NCBI RefSeq assembly: GCF_022201045.2
Contig: NC_068557.1
Location: 30,915,501 to 30,979,500, forward strand
DNA from: Citrus sinensis
Lineage: Eukaryota > Streptophyta > Magnoliopsida > Sapindales > Rutaceae
DNA length: 64,000 nt
Direction of reading: 5' to 3'
A model generated the notes under the pieces. That model worked only from the letters and a program-made list of their open reading frames with translations. It made no database searches and had not been told where the DNA came from. The position numbers and the translations under genes were made by a program. Within the stretch, counting starts at the first letter, position 1. Each line of letters opens with the position of its first letter. Below are positions 46,898 through 59,626 of this stretch, piece after piece.

Positions 46898-49041
46898 ACT
46901 CGTGTGCAATAAGATTGAGGTAAATAGGGAAGAAAAAAGATTATGAAATTGGAAATTCATCGACATGGGGGTGGTCCATTTTGGAAACCAAAGCCCCACA
47001 GAACCTCAACATCCAATTTCTATAGCGAAGTGGCAGCTGGATCCAACCATCCAAGGATTTGTCCTACAACATCAATTTCATTTTTTTCGTAAAAAAATTC
47101 CCAATTACAGATTCATCAAACATCACCGACTTGGCTTCCATTTTCATCCCTATATAATTAGATCATAATTACACAACTAATGGCATAGAAGCCATCACTA
47201 ATGTCCCTAACTATTTGTGTAACCGAACATGACTTCGTAACTGATTACATTACATTTTTCTTTTTTTTTTTGTATTGAGTGTATTGCATTATGATGCATT
47301 ATATTATGTTGTACTGTAATTCGGTGTAGTATAGACTATATTATATAAAGTAATACTATTTTATATTAATATTAAAATTAAACTAATATTATTTAAATTT
47401 ATTAGTACTTACGATTTTAATTATTAATTATTAAATAATTATTTTATAATATAAAAATTAATAATATACTATTATTAAACAATAAAATGCTATAACATTA
47501 TTAATAAATTATATTTTTACATAATTTATTTCTATATATTAGTTATCATAATATATTGTAATTTAATATTATATGGTCAAAATATACTATTATATAAGTA
47601 TATAATATAATATTAAATTACAATTTATTTTTATTTATTAACATCGAACATAGTTGTTTAATTTAAATTTAGTATTTTAGTAAATAATAAATGATTAAAT
47701 AAAATTAAATACTTTATACATATTTAAAGTAAAATAATTAAAATGATTCTATCTAATGAAAGCAAAATAATGTATTATTATTTATTTATTAGATATTCAG
47801 GTTTAAGGTTTATTAATATTTTATATTATTATTTAAATTAAATTTTTATTTAAATATAAATATAAATTAATATTAAATAAATATAGATTTACTATATATG
47901 TGCTTAGCCTCAAATCATTTGTTATAATTTACGAGTAATAAACGTTAAATGATTATGTTTACAATATGAATATTATCTAAACATAATACAACCTAAACTC
48001 TACTCCCTCATAAGTTTATTTTATACACCTTTCATTACGTTAACCATCTTTTTAAATACTACTAAAAATTACAGCCAAATATGGGTCAGCATAAGAGCAA
48101 TACTTTAACACCAAACAATGCGGCATAATGTGAGCTGCCAAATGCATCCATAATGACTTTCAAACAATTTTCAGCCATAAATGATAAATCATCAAGAGAC
48201 AATTCAATTCAAGATATAGTCCTCGCAGCAGATTTTGATAGAAATTAGAAAAGCAATAGATGGATAGCAGCAAACATGTTCTGTACTACGATGAGGATTA
48301 ACAAATTCCATCTGTTCAGATATGTGGTGTTCAATAGAGAGAGCTCAGAAGAGTTTGGTCAAGTGGCACTATCAACTATTTTACCTCCACAACAGTCTGC
48401 AATCAATTCAGTCCACCAAACCTACTAAATATTTGTTCTCTTTTTAATCCCCGTCATATGAAAGAATAGTATTGAAAGAGAAATGCGGTGAAAATGAATC
48501 CCTGTGTGAGCTTTTTTGTTTTATGTTTTACTACTGCTTGGACAGAGATGAATAACAAACCGCATCCAAGTAAAAGCAAACAGGATGAGAACAAAGTGTT
48601 TCCAAAGTTGGCTTTATTATTATTATAGCAAACAAATTAATCTCAAGTTAAGCACATAAGATGGACAGGGAGGCTGAATAAATGAAAAGCACGAACAACT
48701 GAATGCTTGTACCTCAAGAAAAATGCACAATTATCTTATGCTGTAAGGGAAAACACTTTACCCCTCTTTAGCTTCTAACAATACAAACAATAGTGACAAA
48801 AATCAACAGCAAAAGGACGAAACCGCCGATCCTTCCTCATATCGTGATCAAAGCATAAAAAGTTTGAACACACTAATTCAATGATTCCTGGGTCTCTTTT
48901 CTACTTTCCCAAATTCCCCTCTACGATCCTTAATAATTCAATGAATACAATAATAAATCATTAGGAATCTCACTTCTAATCACCAATATTTCCTAATCTA
49001 AAATCTAACCAATCAATCAATGATATATCCCCATCGTTCCT
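46898..49041. other. Long AT-rich spacer between DOT4-like and RLP51-like genes
   Basis: 47340-47920 is almost pure AT with ATTATTAAT words and no coding signal, and may be a further transposon remnant whose ends I could not fix. From about 48100 the composition becomes more normal. 48600-49041 probably includes the 3' UTR of the minus-strand RLP51-like gene. Confidence 0.4.
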
Positions 49042-50355
49042 TTAACCACACCATTTCGAGAGAAGAACAACAAAAACAATGAGAAAGACAATAGAGGAAA
49101 GCCCAATTGCAAGACCAAGAACAACCTTATTTGGCCCGTGATGGTGCTCCTTCTGGCTGGAATCATCATCACTATCGTCATCATCCGACGAATCATTTTC
49201 ACTATCATCTGAAGAGTTATCCTTAGCTGGTGGCGGGGATATTGGCAGTCCATGCTTATCGCAAGGAGCAATCCCAAGCTTCAATTTTGACGACAAAACC
49301 GTATGATTGTAACACAAATTGGTATTCCCACCAACCTTAAACACTTGCAATTTCTCTAAAATAGAAGCATTAAACGGCAAAACACCATGAAAATTGTTGT
49401 TCTGAAGATTCAAGTACCTTAGCTTCTTCAAATCAGAAAAGAACCTGGGTATCGTCCCATTCAACTGATTTGAACTCAGATCAAGATGAACCATGTCTGT
49501 GAGTGATGCCATTGACTCAGGAACCGACCCAGATAACGAATTGGAAGCCAAAGACACATTTTTTAACGCAATCAAGTCACCAATGGAAGAGGGTATCTCT
49601 CCATTCAGCCCATTTGAAGAAAGATTCAAGTGTTGAAGATTCTCAAGAAGAGTAATTGAAGTGGGTATCTTTCCTTTGAGCTGATTACCTGAAAAATCAA
49701 CATGGGTGAGGTTCGAATGCAGGTGCTTTGGAATATAACCAGTGACGTTGGCATTAGAAATGGTGACTGATCTCAGCTTGTGCATGTTACCAATTATGAC
49801 ATAGAGGCCACTAGCATTTACAGGGACATTAGTAACAGTAAGATCTGTAAGGTTGACAAAGCGAGAAAGAAAGACACCGGAGAGGTGGTGAAGCGAGTGA
49901 ATGCAAGAAAAGGAAAGAAGTGAAAGAGAAAGGTCATTTGGAAAATGAATGGGAGCGATAGGGCAGTTGAAAAAGGTCAGATTTTGGAGAGTAGAGAGAG
50001 ATTTGAGAGCTGTGGAGGAAAGTGAGATGTCATCTGAACAGTTGGAGAGACGGAGAGAGAGGAGGTGGCTGAAGGGTTTTGAGGAGTCGCATTTGTAAAG
50101 AGAGCAAGCGCTTTTTGAGGGAATGTTGAGAGATTGGAGAGCTCTTATTTGTTTTGGGTCTAAAGGAGAAGGATGTGAGGAAGCTACTGGCGTGGGTGTG
50201 GGTGTGCGTGTGCGTGGGGTTGGAGAAGAGGTGGGGGCTGAAGCGGGAGGGAGAGTTTTGGTTGGTTTAGTGGTGCCTGAGGAGGTTACGGTGGTTATGG
50301 TGGCGGTGGTGAGGAGGATAAGGAGGAGGAAGAAGAATGGCAGGGGTGGTCTCAT
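49042..50355 (-). CDS. RLP51: LRR receptor-like protein, RLP51/SNC2 (RLP55) type
   Basis: An intronless receptor-like protein: LRR ectodomain and TM segment, no kinase. The start [17 protein letters not shown] (about 50355) is chosen over the upstream in-frame Met at 50499 because a signal peptide follows directly. Then come a Thr/Pro/Ser-rich stretch ([18 protein letters not shown]), the cap with [15 protein letters not shown], about eight to ten LRRs (for example [18 protein letters not shown]), an acidic Ser/Asp juxtamembrane run, and a TM helix with a GxxxG motif ([10 protein letters not shown]) ending KWCG. Total about 437 residues. SNC2/RLP51 in Arabidopsis is an immune receptor-like protein in which a change in the TM GxxxG is activating, as I recall. 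RLP55 is its duplicate, and I cannot choose between them by sequence alone. Neighbours DOT4 and CESA8 favour the RLP51 position. Confidence 0.88.
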   Translation of the reverse strand: MRPPLPFFFLLLILLTTATITTVTSSGTTKPTKTLPPASAPTSSPTPRTRTPTPTPVASSHPSPLDPKQIRALQSLNIPSKSACSLYKCDSSKPFSHLLSLRLSNCSDDISLSSTALKSLSTLQNLTFFNCPIAPIHFPNDLSLSLLSFSCIHSLHHLSGVFLSRFVNLTDLTVTNVPVNASGLYVIIGNMHKLRSVTISNANVTGYIPKHLHSNLTHVDFSGNQLKGKIPTSITLLENLQHLNLSSNGLNGEIPSSIGDLIALKNVSLASNSLSGSVPESMASLTDMVHLDLSSNQLNGTIPRFFSDLKKLRYLNLQNNNFHGVLPFNASILEKLQVFKVGGNTNLCYNHTVLSSKLKLGIAPCDKHGLPISPPPAKDNSSDDSENDSSDDDDSDDDSSQKEHHHGPNKVVLGLAIGLSSIVFLIVFVVLLSKWCG

Positions 50356-52850
50356 GGTTCTGAGAGAGAAAGTGGAGTGTGTCACTGTGAGTTTTGTAAG
50401 AAGTGCGCAAGTGAGGAGGAGGATTTGATTTACGAATTCAGGTGACAGTCTGTGCTTCAATTTATGGTATTGTGCTTGGACCTTATTACGATAGTGCACA
50501 TGCTTGTTTAATGAGTTTCATTTTGATTATGCAGGGGGTAATAACGTCTCTATGAGACTTTTTTTTTACATGAAAAAAAATTTTGGTTCTATTTTTTTCT
50601 AAATTGTCTCAGAAATAGCGATACAATTTTAATAAATTTTTAATATTTGAATCATAATTGACGCAGCAGTCATTTATAAATTATAAAATCATATTCTTTT
50701 ATTTAAATTTCCATTTTTTTTAATCACTCGTGTGAACCGAATTTCCAAGCTACAAGCGTCAAGCGGTCAAGGTGCGATTGAACTTTTAACAGGTGATTTT
50801 AGAAAGTAATTAAAAAAAATTAAAGAACAGGTTTTACAAATTAAAAAAAATTATTTTTAATTTTAAAATGTGGCAGCTGTAAGCAAGCTTAAGCTGTCTC
50901 GCCCAAGTAAAAGTAGAGAGTAGAGACTGGAGAGTAGTAATTAGTAAAACCCAAATTATATTATCAGCTGAACTTGCGTGGCAGGCTAATGGCTTCCACT
51001 AGGACCGGGCCCAATAAAAACCGATCCAACACTGGGTTCGAATCGGATCGAATTCTTAACAAAATCCATTTCAATGGATTTTTGGCTTTAAAATAAAAAA
51101 TAAATTAATTAATGAAAATTAAAAATTGAAGCTAGTGAAATACAAATAGTCACACATGTATTTGGTATTTCTTTCTTGAAGACACTTAGAAACACACAAA
51201 ACCTCATTCTCAACTCTTCAAGAAGACAAAAAAACACTTAAATACACAAAGTCTTTACTCTTTATGGTTTCACACACACACAAACGTATAGGACAAGTAA
51301 GCGGCAGTCGCCCGCCAATCCACTGTCCAACAACGCAGACGTAGACGCAGCCAGTGATGCAGCCCACAATCACCGCTAACATCAACCAATCGTCTGCGAC
51401 CAAATCTATTGCTCCATGCCTCGACCATCACCAAGTTCCTCTAAGCTCCACTAGGACCCAACAACCCGGATTTTCTCTTTTGAAGTTTTGATTGTATATA
51501 GTAATAATATATTACGATATGTTAAATTTTTAGTTGTTAATTATTATAATAGTCGACTTTTTAAATTTTTTCCTTTTTTGAAGAATTTAATTAGGTTTGT
51601 ACATGAGATAATCTTAAATTACGTGCTAGAATTTGAATGAAAAAGATAAAAATGTTGTCTTTTTATAAATTGGCCCAAATTATATCTAATCTGAACCTGA
51701 TCCAACCCAAATTTAATATGATTTTTTAAATTGGGTTATAGGTTCAAGTTGAGTTTGAATAAATTTTTGTCCAATTCAATCAACTCAAAACCTGATCGTG
51801 TTGATTTGAACCGAAATTTACCAAACCTTAACCACCATGCACCATCACCTCTCTTTTTCAAATTTTGGAAACTAATGACCACATTTATTAGCTAGATTCC
51901 ATACTCAGTTAACTTGTTTTTAATCTCCCTTTTGTTTCGTAAATAATAAATTAAGTTGTTCTAAAATTTTACCATCTATTATTGCATTGATTCATTTTTA
52001 TCATGTATATATATTAAGTGTATTTTTAAAGTTCTTGTCTTTCAGAAATCAAACAAATAAATAAATAAATAGATAAAAGTCTTGACAATAGGATTAGGAA
52101 CCTGCCGATCTAGTTGCTATCAAAGGCAAGTGACCATTTGCTTTTTATTTACGCAATCAAATATAAAAAGATATAACTTCTCGGACATACACACATCATT
52201 CAACTTTTATAGTTTCCTCACTGTTACGTTTTCCTTCACTTTTTCCCAATGAACTGAATAATGATAATTTTAAAAAATGCAAGGAAGCCAAAACAATTTG
52301 CCGAGGACTTTTGCTAATTTATTATTATTTTTATTTCTTTGATAAATATATCTTCAACTTCAACTTCAAGGCGTTTGCTATCATGCTTTATATTATTTTA
52401 TATGCGAAAAAGGGGTGTGGGGGATGTTTTGCTGAGTCTTTTTGGTAGAAGAGTTCAATTACAATTAAATTGGTTCTTTTTTTTTTTTCCCCTTCATTTG
52501 CAATTAAAAGAAAAAAAATAATTGAATGCAATTGAGAGCCAGACACTTTGGATGTAGTGAAATGGAATAAAATGCAAAAATATGATTGAATGCAACCGAA
52601 TGTAAAAACAATTGCCATGAAATCAATGCTGCTTTATCATTGTGGATGCTGATTTGATTAACTATAACTAAAGTCTCAACCAATTATTTATCTAACCGCT
52701 CCAATAATTATTTTTTTTCCAAAAAAAAAAGTGGATTTAGAATGCATACTTGGTAATTATTTATCTTCTCTAATAGTTTCGTTAGTGTTTTCAACTGATT
52801 TAGGGGTAAGAAAAACCAAACCAATCTAGAACAATAAATTTGTTATTTTG
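50356..52850. other. Spacer upstream of the RLP51-like gene
   Basis: The first part is RLP51-like promoter. Around 51000-51075 and 51660-51840 lie stretches rich in GATCCAACCC/GGTTCGAA-type words, as seen in decayed plant DNA transposons, without clear ends. The rest is AT-rich. No MYB-type gene is seen here, although Arabidopsis has MYB98 between RLP51 and CESA8. Confidence 0.4.
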
Positions 52851-53816
52851 AGGGGAGATGGGGTACCTCACTGGTTTATTGTGTGTTGGGCAGTGTATCT
52901 GAAATTCGTGGGAGGTGAGAAGGGGAGAGAGAGTGGTAACAATGGTGGAAGGTCAGAAACAAGAGAGGTGTCCTTCAAAATGAGCTTCACGCCTGCAAAA
53001 CAGTGAAATAGAGGTTAGAGGTGAAGCCGGGGTACCCCGGCGTTCACACTCCGACGCTCAAGTTAGCAAACTCAAGCTTTTATGGCAAAGAGAGCTAGCT
53101 AGCCCTCTGTAAATTAGGGTTTAAGGTTAAAGAAAACCTCTCTTTTAGAGTGTGAGTGTTTTTGGGCGAATGAGAGCATGATGGAGAATGAAACCTATGC
53201 GCCTTTATATATGGAGTACCTTAGCTGCCACGTGGCGTACCCTTTTTGGCTAACGTCCTTTTACCGCATTTATAATTCTTGGGGCCGTTATGTGCATATT
53301 CGCGGCGTATCTCATCTTTTGGAAACGTGGCGCGCGCTGGAGAGTGGTCCGGGGTACCTCTGCAGTAGCTGTCGGGTAGGCGGCTGCGGACCACTGTCCT
53401 TGGGATAGTGTCCTTCACTTTTGGCAGAGGTAGCAGGCGGCTGTCCCCCCCTTTTGATACGACGTTCTTGATTCCTAATTCTGACAAAATCAAATAATAT
53501 CTTTTAGGAGGCAGAGATGTTTCTCATGACGGATATTTTCGGTGGATTCTCTTACATCCGCTTTGCCGGGTGCCTCGAGTTACGTGGGGTACCCCTATTT
53601 ATATGGGATACCTCTATTTGTATGTGGTACCTCATTATATGGGGTACCTCTATTTGTGTGGGATACCTCTAATTGTGTAGGGTACCTCTACTTATACGGG
53701 GTACCTCAAGTCATGCCGGACACCTCGGATTGTACAGGATACCTCCGATTGTGCTGAAATCATTCTATTGATTGACACGTGGCGCTCTATTACCTTTCCT
53801 ATTTTTCCCTCAAACA
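52850..53816 (-). mobile_element. Lone LTR, Ty3/gypsy type (Tat/Ogre-like), limits approximate
   Basis: Read on the minus strand, a repeat-bearing upstream part (53585-53753) is followed by a TATA box (CATATATAAAGG near 53205) and then the motif CTAACTTGAGCGTCGGAGTG near 53055-53075, which I recall as common in plant Tat/Ogre-lineage LTRs. Possible ends are TGTTTGAGGG (about 53817) and CAAAATAACA (about 52841). No internal gag-pol region is next to it and no second LTR is in view, so it looks like a solo LTR fossil. Ends and target duplication are not settled, and age cannot be judged without a partner LTR. Confidence 0.6.
53585..53753. repeat. About nine degenerate tandem units of 17-21 bp (GGGGTACCTC type)
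   Basis: Successive units read GGGGTACCCCTATTTATAT, GGGATACCTCTATTTGTAT, GGTACCTCATTATAT, GGGGTACCTCTATTTGTGT and so on, drifting to GGACACCTCGGATTGTACA. They lie on the upstream side of the LTR TATA box on the minus strand, the place where LTR enhancer repeats occur. Confidence 0.85.
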
Positions 53817-54291
53817 GTTGGCATTAATTATTAGAGTGAGCGTACAGTATATGTAAAATCCAGTGTTTGACTTTTTTTTAAAAGCAAAAATTGGTAGGAC
53901 CAAATTTATATCTTTTCATTTTTGAGTGGGAAACAAACGGTCGAATATAATGGATTGTGGTCGTGTGACCGTTGGAGAGGCAATTTCTTTTGCTCACATG
54001 AAGAAGTCAAGGCAGCCAACCAAAATCTAGTGTCGCTAAATCAAGCTCCTTTTCAGAAATAAAATAAAAATGATAAATTCAAGAAATTCCCAAGAAATTA
54101 ATTCAACAGAAGGCTCATCTCATTCATTCTCTCTACTGCTTTTGTTTTCATAGAAGGGAAGTTACAACCAATCTTTAGCAACTTGAATCTAACACACTGT
54201 ATTTGCATCAGTCAATAAAGAAAATAATATCAATACAAAATGTGATCTTGAATTCCCCCAAAAACTGGTGAGGTTCTTCTTAGTAACTCAC
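53817..54291. other. CESA8-like 3' flank
   Basis: Probable 3' UTR of the minus-strand cellulose synthase followed by AT-rich spacer. Confidence 0.4.
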
Positions 54292-57200
54292 TCAGCAATC
54301 TATGGAGATGCAGGTTTGGCCAAGGGTAGCGCTGTTGGTTTTCTCGACGAAGGGATCGATCTTGACCCAGACAAGAGAGAAGACAGAAGCCAACAGCACT
54401 GACCATAAGACAACAATGGTTGGAGTTCTGTTTTGGCGACCCATGAGACCCTTGAGGAATGGATATAGATGAACAATCACCCAAAAGGCAAAGAACACTT
54501 TGCCAAAAAGCGGTCCCCATGCTTCATATCCTTTGTTCAATGCGTCGGAGAATCCAGCAACAACGCCTACCATGTTGACAATGATAAGAGATGTTGGAGG
54601 AATTAGAAGTGTTGTCCACTTGATGATGTAGAGTTCTCCGAATTCCAAATCATCTGCTGCTTTTGAAGTGACTGTGAAGTTGGTGTCAAGGCCTGCCAGC
54701 ATCTTTAGAAATCCTTGGAAGACAGCAAACAGATGAGCCGAAACGCCTCCAATCACCCAAAACTGCTCATTACGCCATAGGTCCTCAATAGTGACCCCAC
54801 TCCATCGTAGTTCAAGCACACTGGTCGCAATGATGGAGAGGAAGAGCCCAAGAAACAGAACGCTTGCCAGGTTTGAGAGCTGGAACCAAGTGTAGAAAAA
54901 GTCATCAAGTTAGTTCTCTACTTAAAAGCTAACTAACTATGCAAAAGTGTAAACGAATATGGCAGGAATTTACCGTTGGTATAATGAATTTTCCCGTGAG
55001 AAGGCAAATTGCAGGCAATGAGCAATAGGCAATGAGAGGGAGTGAAGTAAATGGGTAGACAATGGTGTTTATGTATGCCAGCCTTTGCAACAATTTGAGA
55101 CGGCCTCCTCCAAAACCATACCAGAGGGGACAGTGTCTACTCAGGAAAATCTCTACAGACCCGAGTGCCCACCGAAGAACCTGGTGAAGCCGATCAGAAA
55201 GGTTGATGGGTGCAGATCCTTTGAAAGCAGGCCTTAAGGGCATGCAGTATAATGACCTCCATCCTCGGCAATGCATCTTGAAACCTGTTAAGATATCCTC
55301 AGTCACCGATCCATAAATCCAACCAATCTGAGAAAAAGAAGATTGAAACCAAACATCTGAATTAGTAGTCCATTAAGTGGGTGAAATGCCTGAGTACTGT
55401 TGAAGAAAATTGCAGTAAAGTGAACGAATGCCACTAGAGCAAGAATAAATGCTCCACCTCTTTTCCCCATTCGGTCTTCTCTTCGTAGCCGCAGCTTATG
55501 ACATGAATTGCTTCCTTGATAAGGGTTGAAGGATTGGCGGAATCAGGAACTCCTCCATTTTCCATTAGTGTGGACTCGATGAAGACAGAAGATAAGCCAA
55601 AAGTCTTCTCAAAACTCATCTGCGAGATCAGCATTGACCTCTCATAGTCATCATAATCTGCAGGAGAAACCCAAACATAAAATATTAATTGAGAACCTGT
55701 TGATTATTAGCGTAACTTTAATAGCTTAGAAATTCGAACTTACTATCAATCTCCTTGAGGTTAAAGATAGCAGCATCTAGTTCTTCACGTTTTGCATCTC
55801 GGTAAGCCTCTGAGAGATCTTTACTGGGCTTCTTAGAGGGGCAGCAGCAGGAGCAGCAGCCACACCATGAGCAAGATGAGGAAGTCTTGGGTAAGGTGGG
55901 CATTGTAGGAGGTCCATAGCCATAAAGTGCTTGTCTATTGAACATACAACCTGTACCCACATACATAGGTCCTTGGATTCCATCCAGTCCTTTCATGTTA
56001 ACCTGAGATTAAAATCCAAAAATAGTTGGGAATGAGAATGCTCGAAATTCAGGTATTCGCACAGTTATTAATATATTATTTTGCTGCTGAATTCTCAAAA
56101 ATTGAACTTATACATAGAATGATGCAATTTATACTCAGCATGACAATTAGTCAACATTTGCTGAGGAGATTGAACTTATGAACTAGATTAAGCTTACGTC
56201 GAAGAAAACTATGTTGCGATTGGCATATCTATCACTCTTATCAATGCCATCAAATCTCTGAGGGAACTGCACATAGCATACGTCTCGACCAACTTGAGGG
56301 TCCATCATGAAGCACATTGCCTCTCGAACTGCCTTGCTATTGTTAACATAGTGGTCACAATCGAGATTGAGGATGTAAGGAGCATTAGTGAGAACTGCAG
56401 ATACCCTCACCTGTACGAACCCATTCATTGCAGTCTTAATATGACATTAAATCGTGTTCTGTACACTAGTAATCTTAAACCGTGTGCACATACCAGAGCA
56501 TTTTCTGCTCCAGCTTTTTTGTGGTGTTGGTAGCCAGGCCTTTTCTCTCTGGAAACATATACCAGTCGTGGAAGTTCATTTCCCTCAATGTCACAGGCAC
56601 CGCTGTGTCCAAGGAAAACCTGAAAAGGGCAAAACAGCACTTCTGTCAGAATTTAACCTAAGTGCAGTTCTTTGTGATGTACATATGAATGCACAGAGAC
56701 CGATATCTGATGCACGCTTAAGTGATCTATTGAAAGGATGCAAGAAACAGTTTAGGCCCTACATAGAGTTACCAAGCTTTCTGAAAATACCCAGAACTTT
56801 ACAGATTCGAATATTTCTAAAACAAATCTACAACATGTTTCCATTGTTTCTAGAAACAGCGCCTAAATAACCACCAGTCGATTGTCTTAAAATTCAAGTC
56901 TATAATAGAGGCATTAAAATATCTAATAGAGGCAGTTTCCTACTGTTCTGTAGTTAGTCGTAAATGTTTTGATTCTGATTTGTAGGGGTTGGTTGCTGAC
57001 CTGTAGGGATAGACTATTCTCCCAAGATAAGTAGTTAGGCTGCGTGTATATAAGAATGTATTGATCGGTTGTTTATACAGAAACATAAAAAATATTTTTC
57101 TACAGCTTAAATAACACATAGTGGCAGCAGTCAAATTTGGTGATTTCTTTGTCTACCCTTCCAAGTAATCAGATATCAGATTGCTCAAAATTACAAAATT

Positions 57201-59626
57201 CTTATTTGATTAATAGTATATATAATAAACAGATAACTAAAGCAAAAGATAGATGGTTTAACCTGAATCATGCCAGGATGGTCACGTGTGTTATTTCCTG
57301 GCCAAGATGTTCCATCTTGCATTGTCCATCCTTCTTCAGGTGTTTTTTGAGCCTTTGCCACCAAAGCATTAATTCTGACTTTGTACTCTTCATAATCTCT
57401 CTGTAACAAAAAGAAAACATAAGATATAATAAGGCTGCTGTGCAAATTTTTAATACATTACTTATTCACAAGCATTCAACACTTTGTGTCTAGATTTAGC
57501 CTCAAATACTTACTTTCATGGCCCTGCGCTCTTTTACAAAAGAAGGTTGAATTTTGTCCTTCAAGTAATCAATCTTCTGTGAGAAGTAGAACTCAGGTGC
57601 CCGGGGTTCAATTGAGAACTTCTTGCAGAATGGAACCCATTTCCTAGCGAAGTCAGCTGTTTGTACTAGAGTTTCAAATGTAAGCATGGCAGCACCATCA
57701 TCAGATACATAGCAGGAGACTTTGTCCACAGGGTAGTCCAAAGCAAGGATGGAAAGCACCGTATTGGCAGTGATCAATGGAGGTTCCTTCAACGGGTCAA
57801 CTGTACTCACAAAGAAATCCACGGCAGCAAGCTCGGAGGGTTCACCCTCTCTTTCAAACCTGGCGTGCCAAACAAATGGAACCATTTTATCTACGCACTA
57901 AGCATGAAAACAGACAGGTATATACAGAGATAATATTTGCTTTATTACTAAGTATTGATAGCTCCAATATTCGCTTTATTACTAACAACTGATAGCTCTC
58001 TCACTGTCCGCTGAAAGAAATGTGCGGAAGTTTTGCATTCAAGAGAGATGTACCTTGCAGAAAGCCTGTCGATGTATGTTTCCCTATCAACGGGAGACCA
58101 TTTGGGGAACTGATCCAACACCCAAGAAAAAGCAAACCAGATCTCACAAATGACCGAAGTGAGCCATAGACCGAGAGCACTGTCTACAGGATGTGTCACT
58201 CGGTAATGGAAGAAAAGCCCCAGAATGATTAGTCGCACTATAATCACAGTTCTGTAAGGTCCAAGTTTGCTTCTTGGAACCGGAATAAGAGTAGAAAGTG
58301 GCAGTGCAGCCTCCGGGGACCTGCAAAAGCAAACATGAATCTAAGTGATATATGCTTTATTATAAAACCATAGCAAGTCAGATTGCAGTAGAAGATGATG
58401 AGAACATAGAAAAACAGGTATTAACACTAATTGGATTCCAGTTGGCATTGCAGCCATATACTCACTGCTGATTCTCTTCCATCTGCTGCGCAGGTGGAAC
58501 TTCAGCCTCTTTTTCAGCCTTTGCCGCAGTCTTTTTCTTCTTGTTCTTTTTGTCCTTCCAACTCTCTACTCTATTTTTCCAAATTGGATTCCCCGATTCG
58601 TCATTGTATTCTTCATGAAAAACACCAGATTAGACAATAATCGATAATGATTTATTAAAGCTTGTAGAAGTGTGACAAATATGATGCAACATATCGGAGA
58701 AACTTACCGCTGTCCACCGTAGATACATTACTTATATGTCTTGCATGAATTCCAGTGTTCTGTATAAACCAAGATACATGGTGGAATTAATGCCGTCAAC
58801 ATGATTATATCATGAGACTTTGCACATAAACAGCTAGCAAGAATTAGGGAGCCAATATGAAGACAATCATACCTCGGAATTACTGAGTTGAGCTGCCATC
58901 GTGGATCGATTGCCAGGTTCTTTAGTTCCAACATCATCCAACAAGTTCTCTGGAGATTTTAAAGCAATGCAATTAGCATATCGAGTGACAAAGGGCCACA
59001 AATTAACCGGAAAAAGAAAATCATATTACAGGAAACTGAGATCAACCCTGTCAAAATGGAAGGACCGTCGCTAACTGTGTTCGGGACTCACAATCAATTC
59101 CAAGGTGTATTAGCATTCTCTTGCTTTTCTCTCATTATTCACAAGATTCACTAGAGCAGTGAGAAAATTGAGAATAAAAATCTTAGACAATGATCCCTAC
59201 TAAGTGCTTAAGAAATTCTTCTTTCTCTATTGCCAATCATCCAAATTCCAAGACGTTCATAAGTTACTCTACAACTTCACCAATTTATCTTTAACAAAGC
59301 ATCATTGAATACTACAGTGAAAAAGAATGAATCTACTAATAAATCAAGTAACATCAGCAATAAGCAAATGAGTAACTCACATTCTAGTACGCAAAAATCA
59401 AACCTTGTAAAGCCGAAACTGAAACGTTTGCAAACTAGAGAGACTTACCATCATAAGGAGAGGCACAGCGCAAGCAAGCTTTGCGGCCTTCCTTGATCTC
59501 ATCATCGAAACAAGACTTGCAAATGGGGAAATTACACTCACTGCAAGCTACAAACACTTCCCCGTTAGCAGTAAACCCCACTTGATCACCGCAAGTGTTG
59601 CATACAGGAGCACCAGATTGCATCAT
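54292..59626 (-). CDS. CESA8: Cellulose synthase catalytic subunit, CESA8/IRX1-like
   Basis: A plasma-membrane GT2 enzyme that polymerises glucose from UDP-glucose into cellulose. CESA8 works with CESA4 and CESA7 in secondary walls. Thirteen coding exons run from 59449-59626 to the last, about 54292-54879; total about 980 residues. The start [17 protein letters not shown] opens the RING-type zinc finger (CNTC, CSEC, CKSC, CLRC). Two TM helices ([29 protein letters not shown]) precede the catalytic loop. Its marks are [11 protein letters not shown] (first Asp), LDCDHYVNN (DxD), [10 protein letters not shown] (TED) and HQVLRW (QxxRW, glycan channel). The Cys-rich class-specific region is [20 protein letters not shown]. 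Six C-terminal TM helices follow, ending GQTCISIDC. All catalytic residues are present. The MMxSGAPxCxTC start is characteristic of CESA8. One intron (about 56620-57262) carries an LTR-like fragment. Confidence 0.95.
56850..57110 (+). mobile_element. Possible Copia-type LTR fragment in a CESA8 intron
   Basis: A stretch with GTTAGTCG-like start words, a TATA box (GTGTATATAAGAATG near 57042), an AAACATAAAA region and the end TTTTTCTACA at about 57104, followed by ACACATAGTGGCAGCAG. This resembles the end of Copia LTRs followed by a primer-site-like region. Start and target duplication were not found, so it is a fossil fragment at best. Confidence 0.4.

Noticed and set aside
46965-47168. 67-residue plus-strand frame
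   Set aside because: Low-complexity His/Phe/Pro-rich translation of noncoding DNA with no supporting features.
51000-51840. hAT element with GATCCAACCC-rich ends
   Set aside because: Words resemble decayed transposon ends, but I found neither matched termini nor a target duplication.
56454-56870. 138-residue plus-strand frame across the CESA8 gene
   Set aside because: It is antisense to CESA8 exon 8 and intron, where the minus strand encodes the conserved catalytic region.
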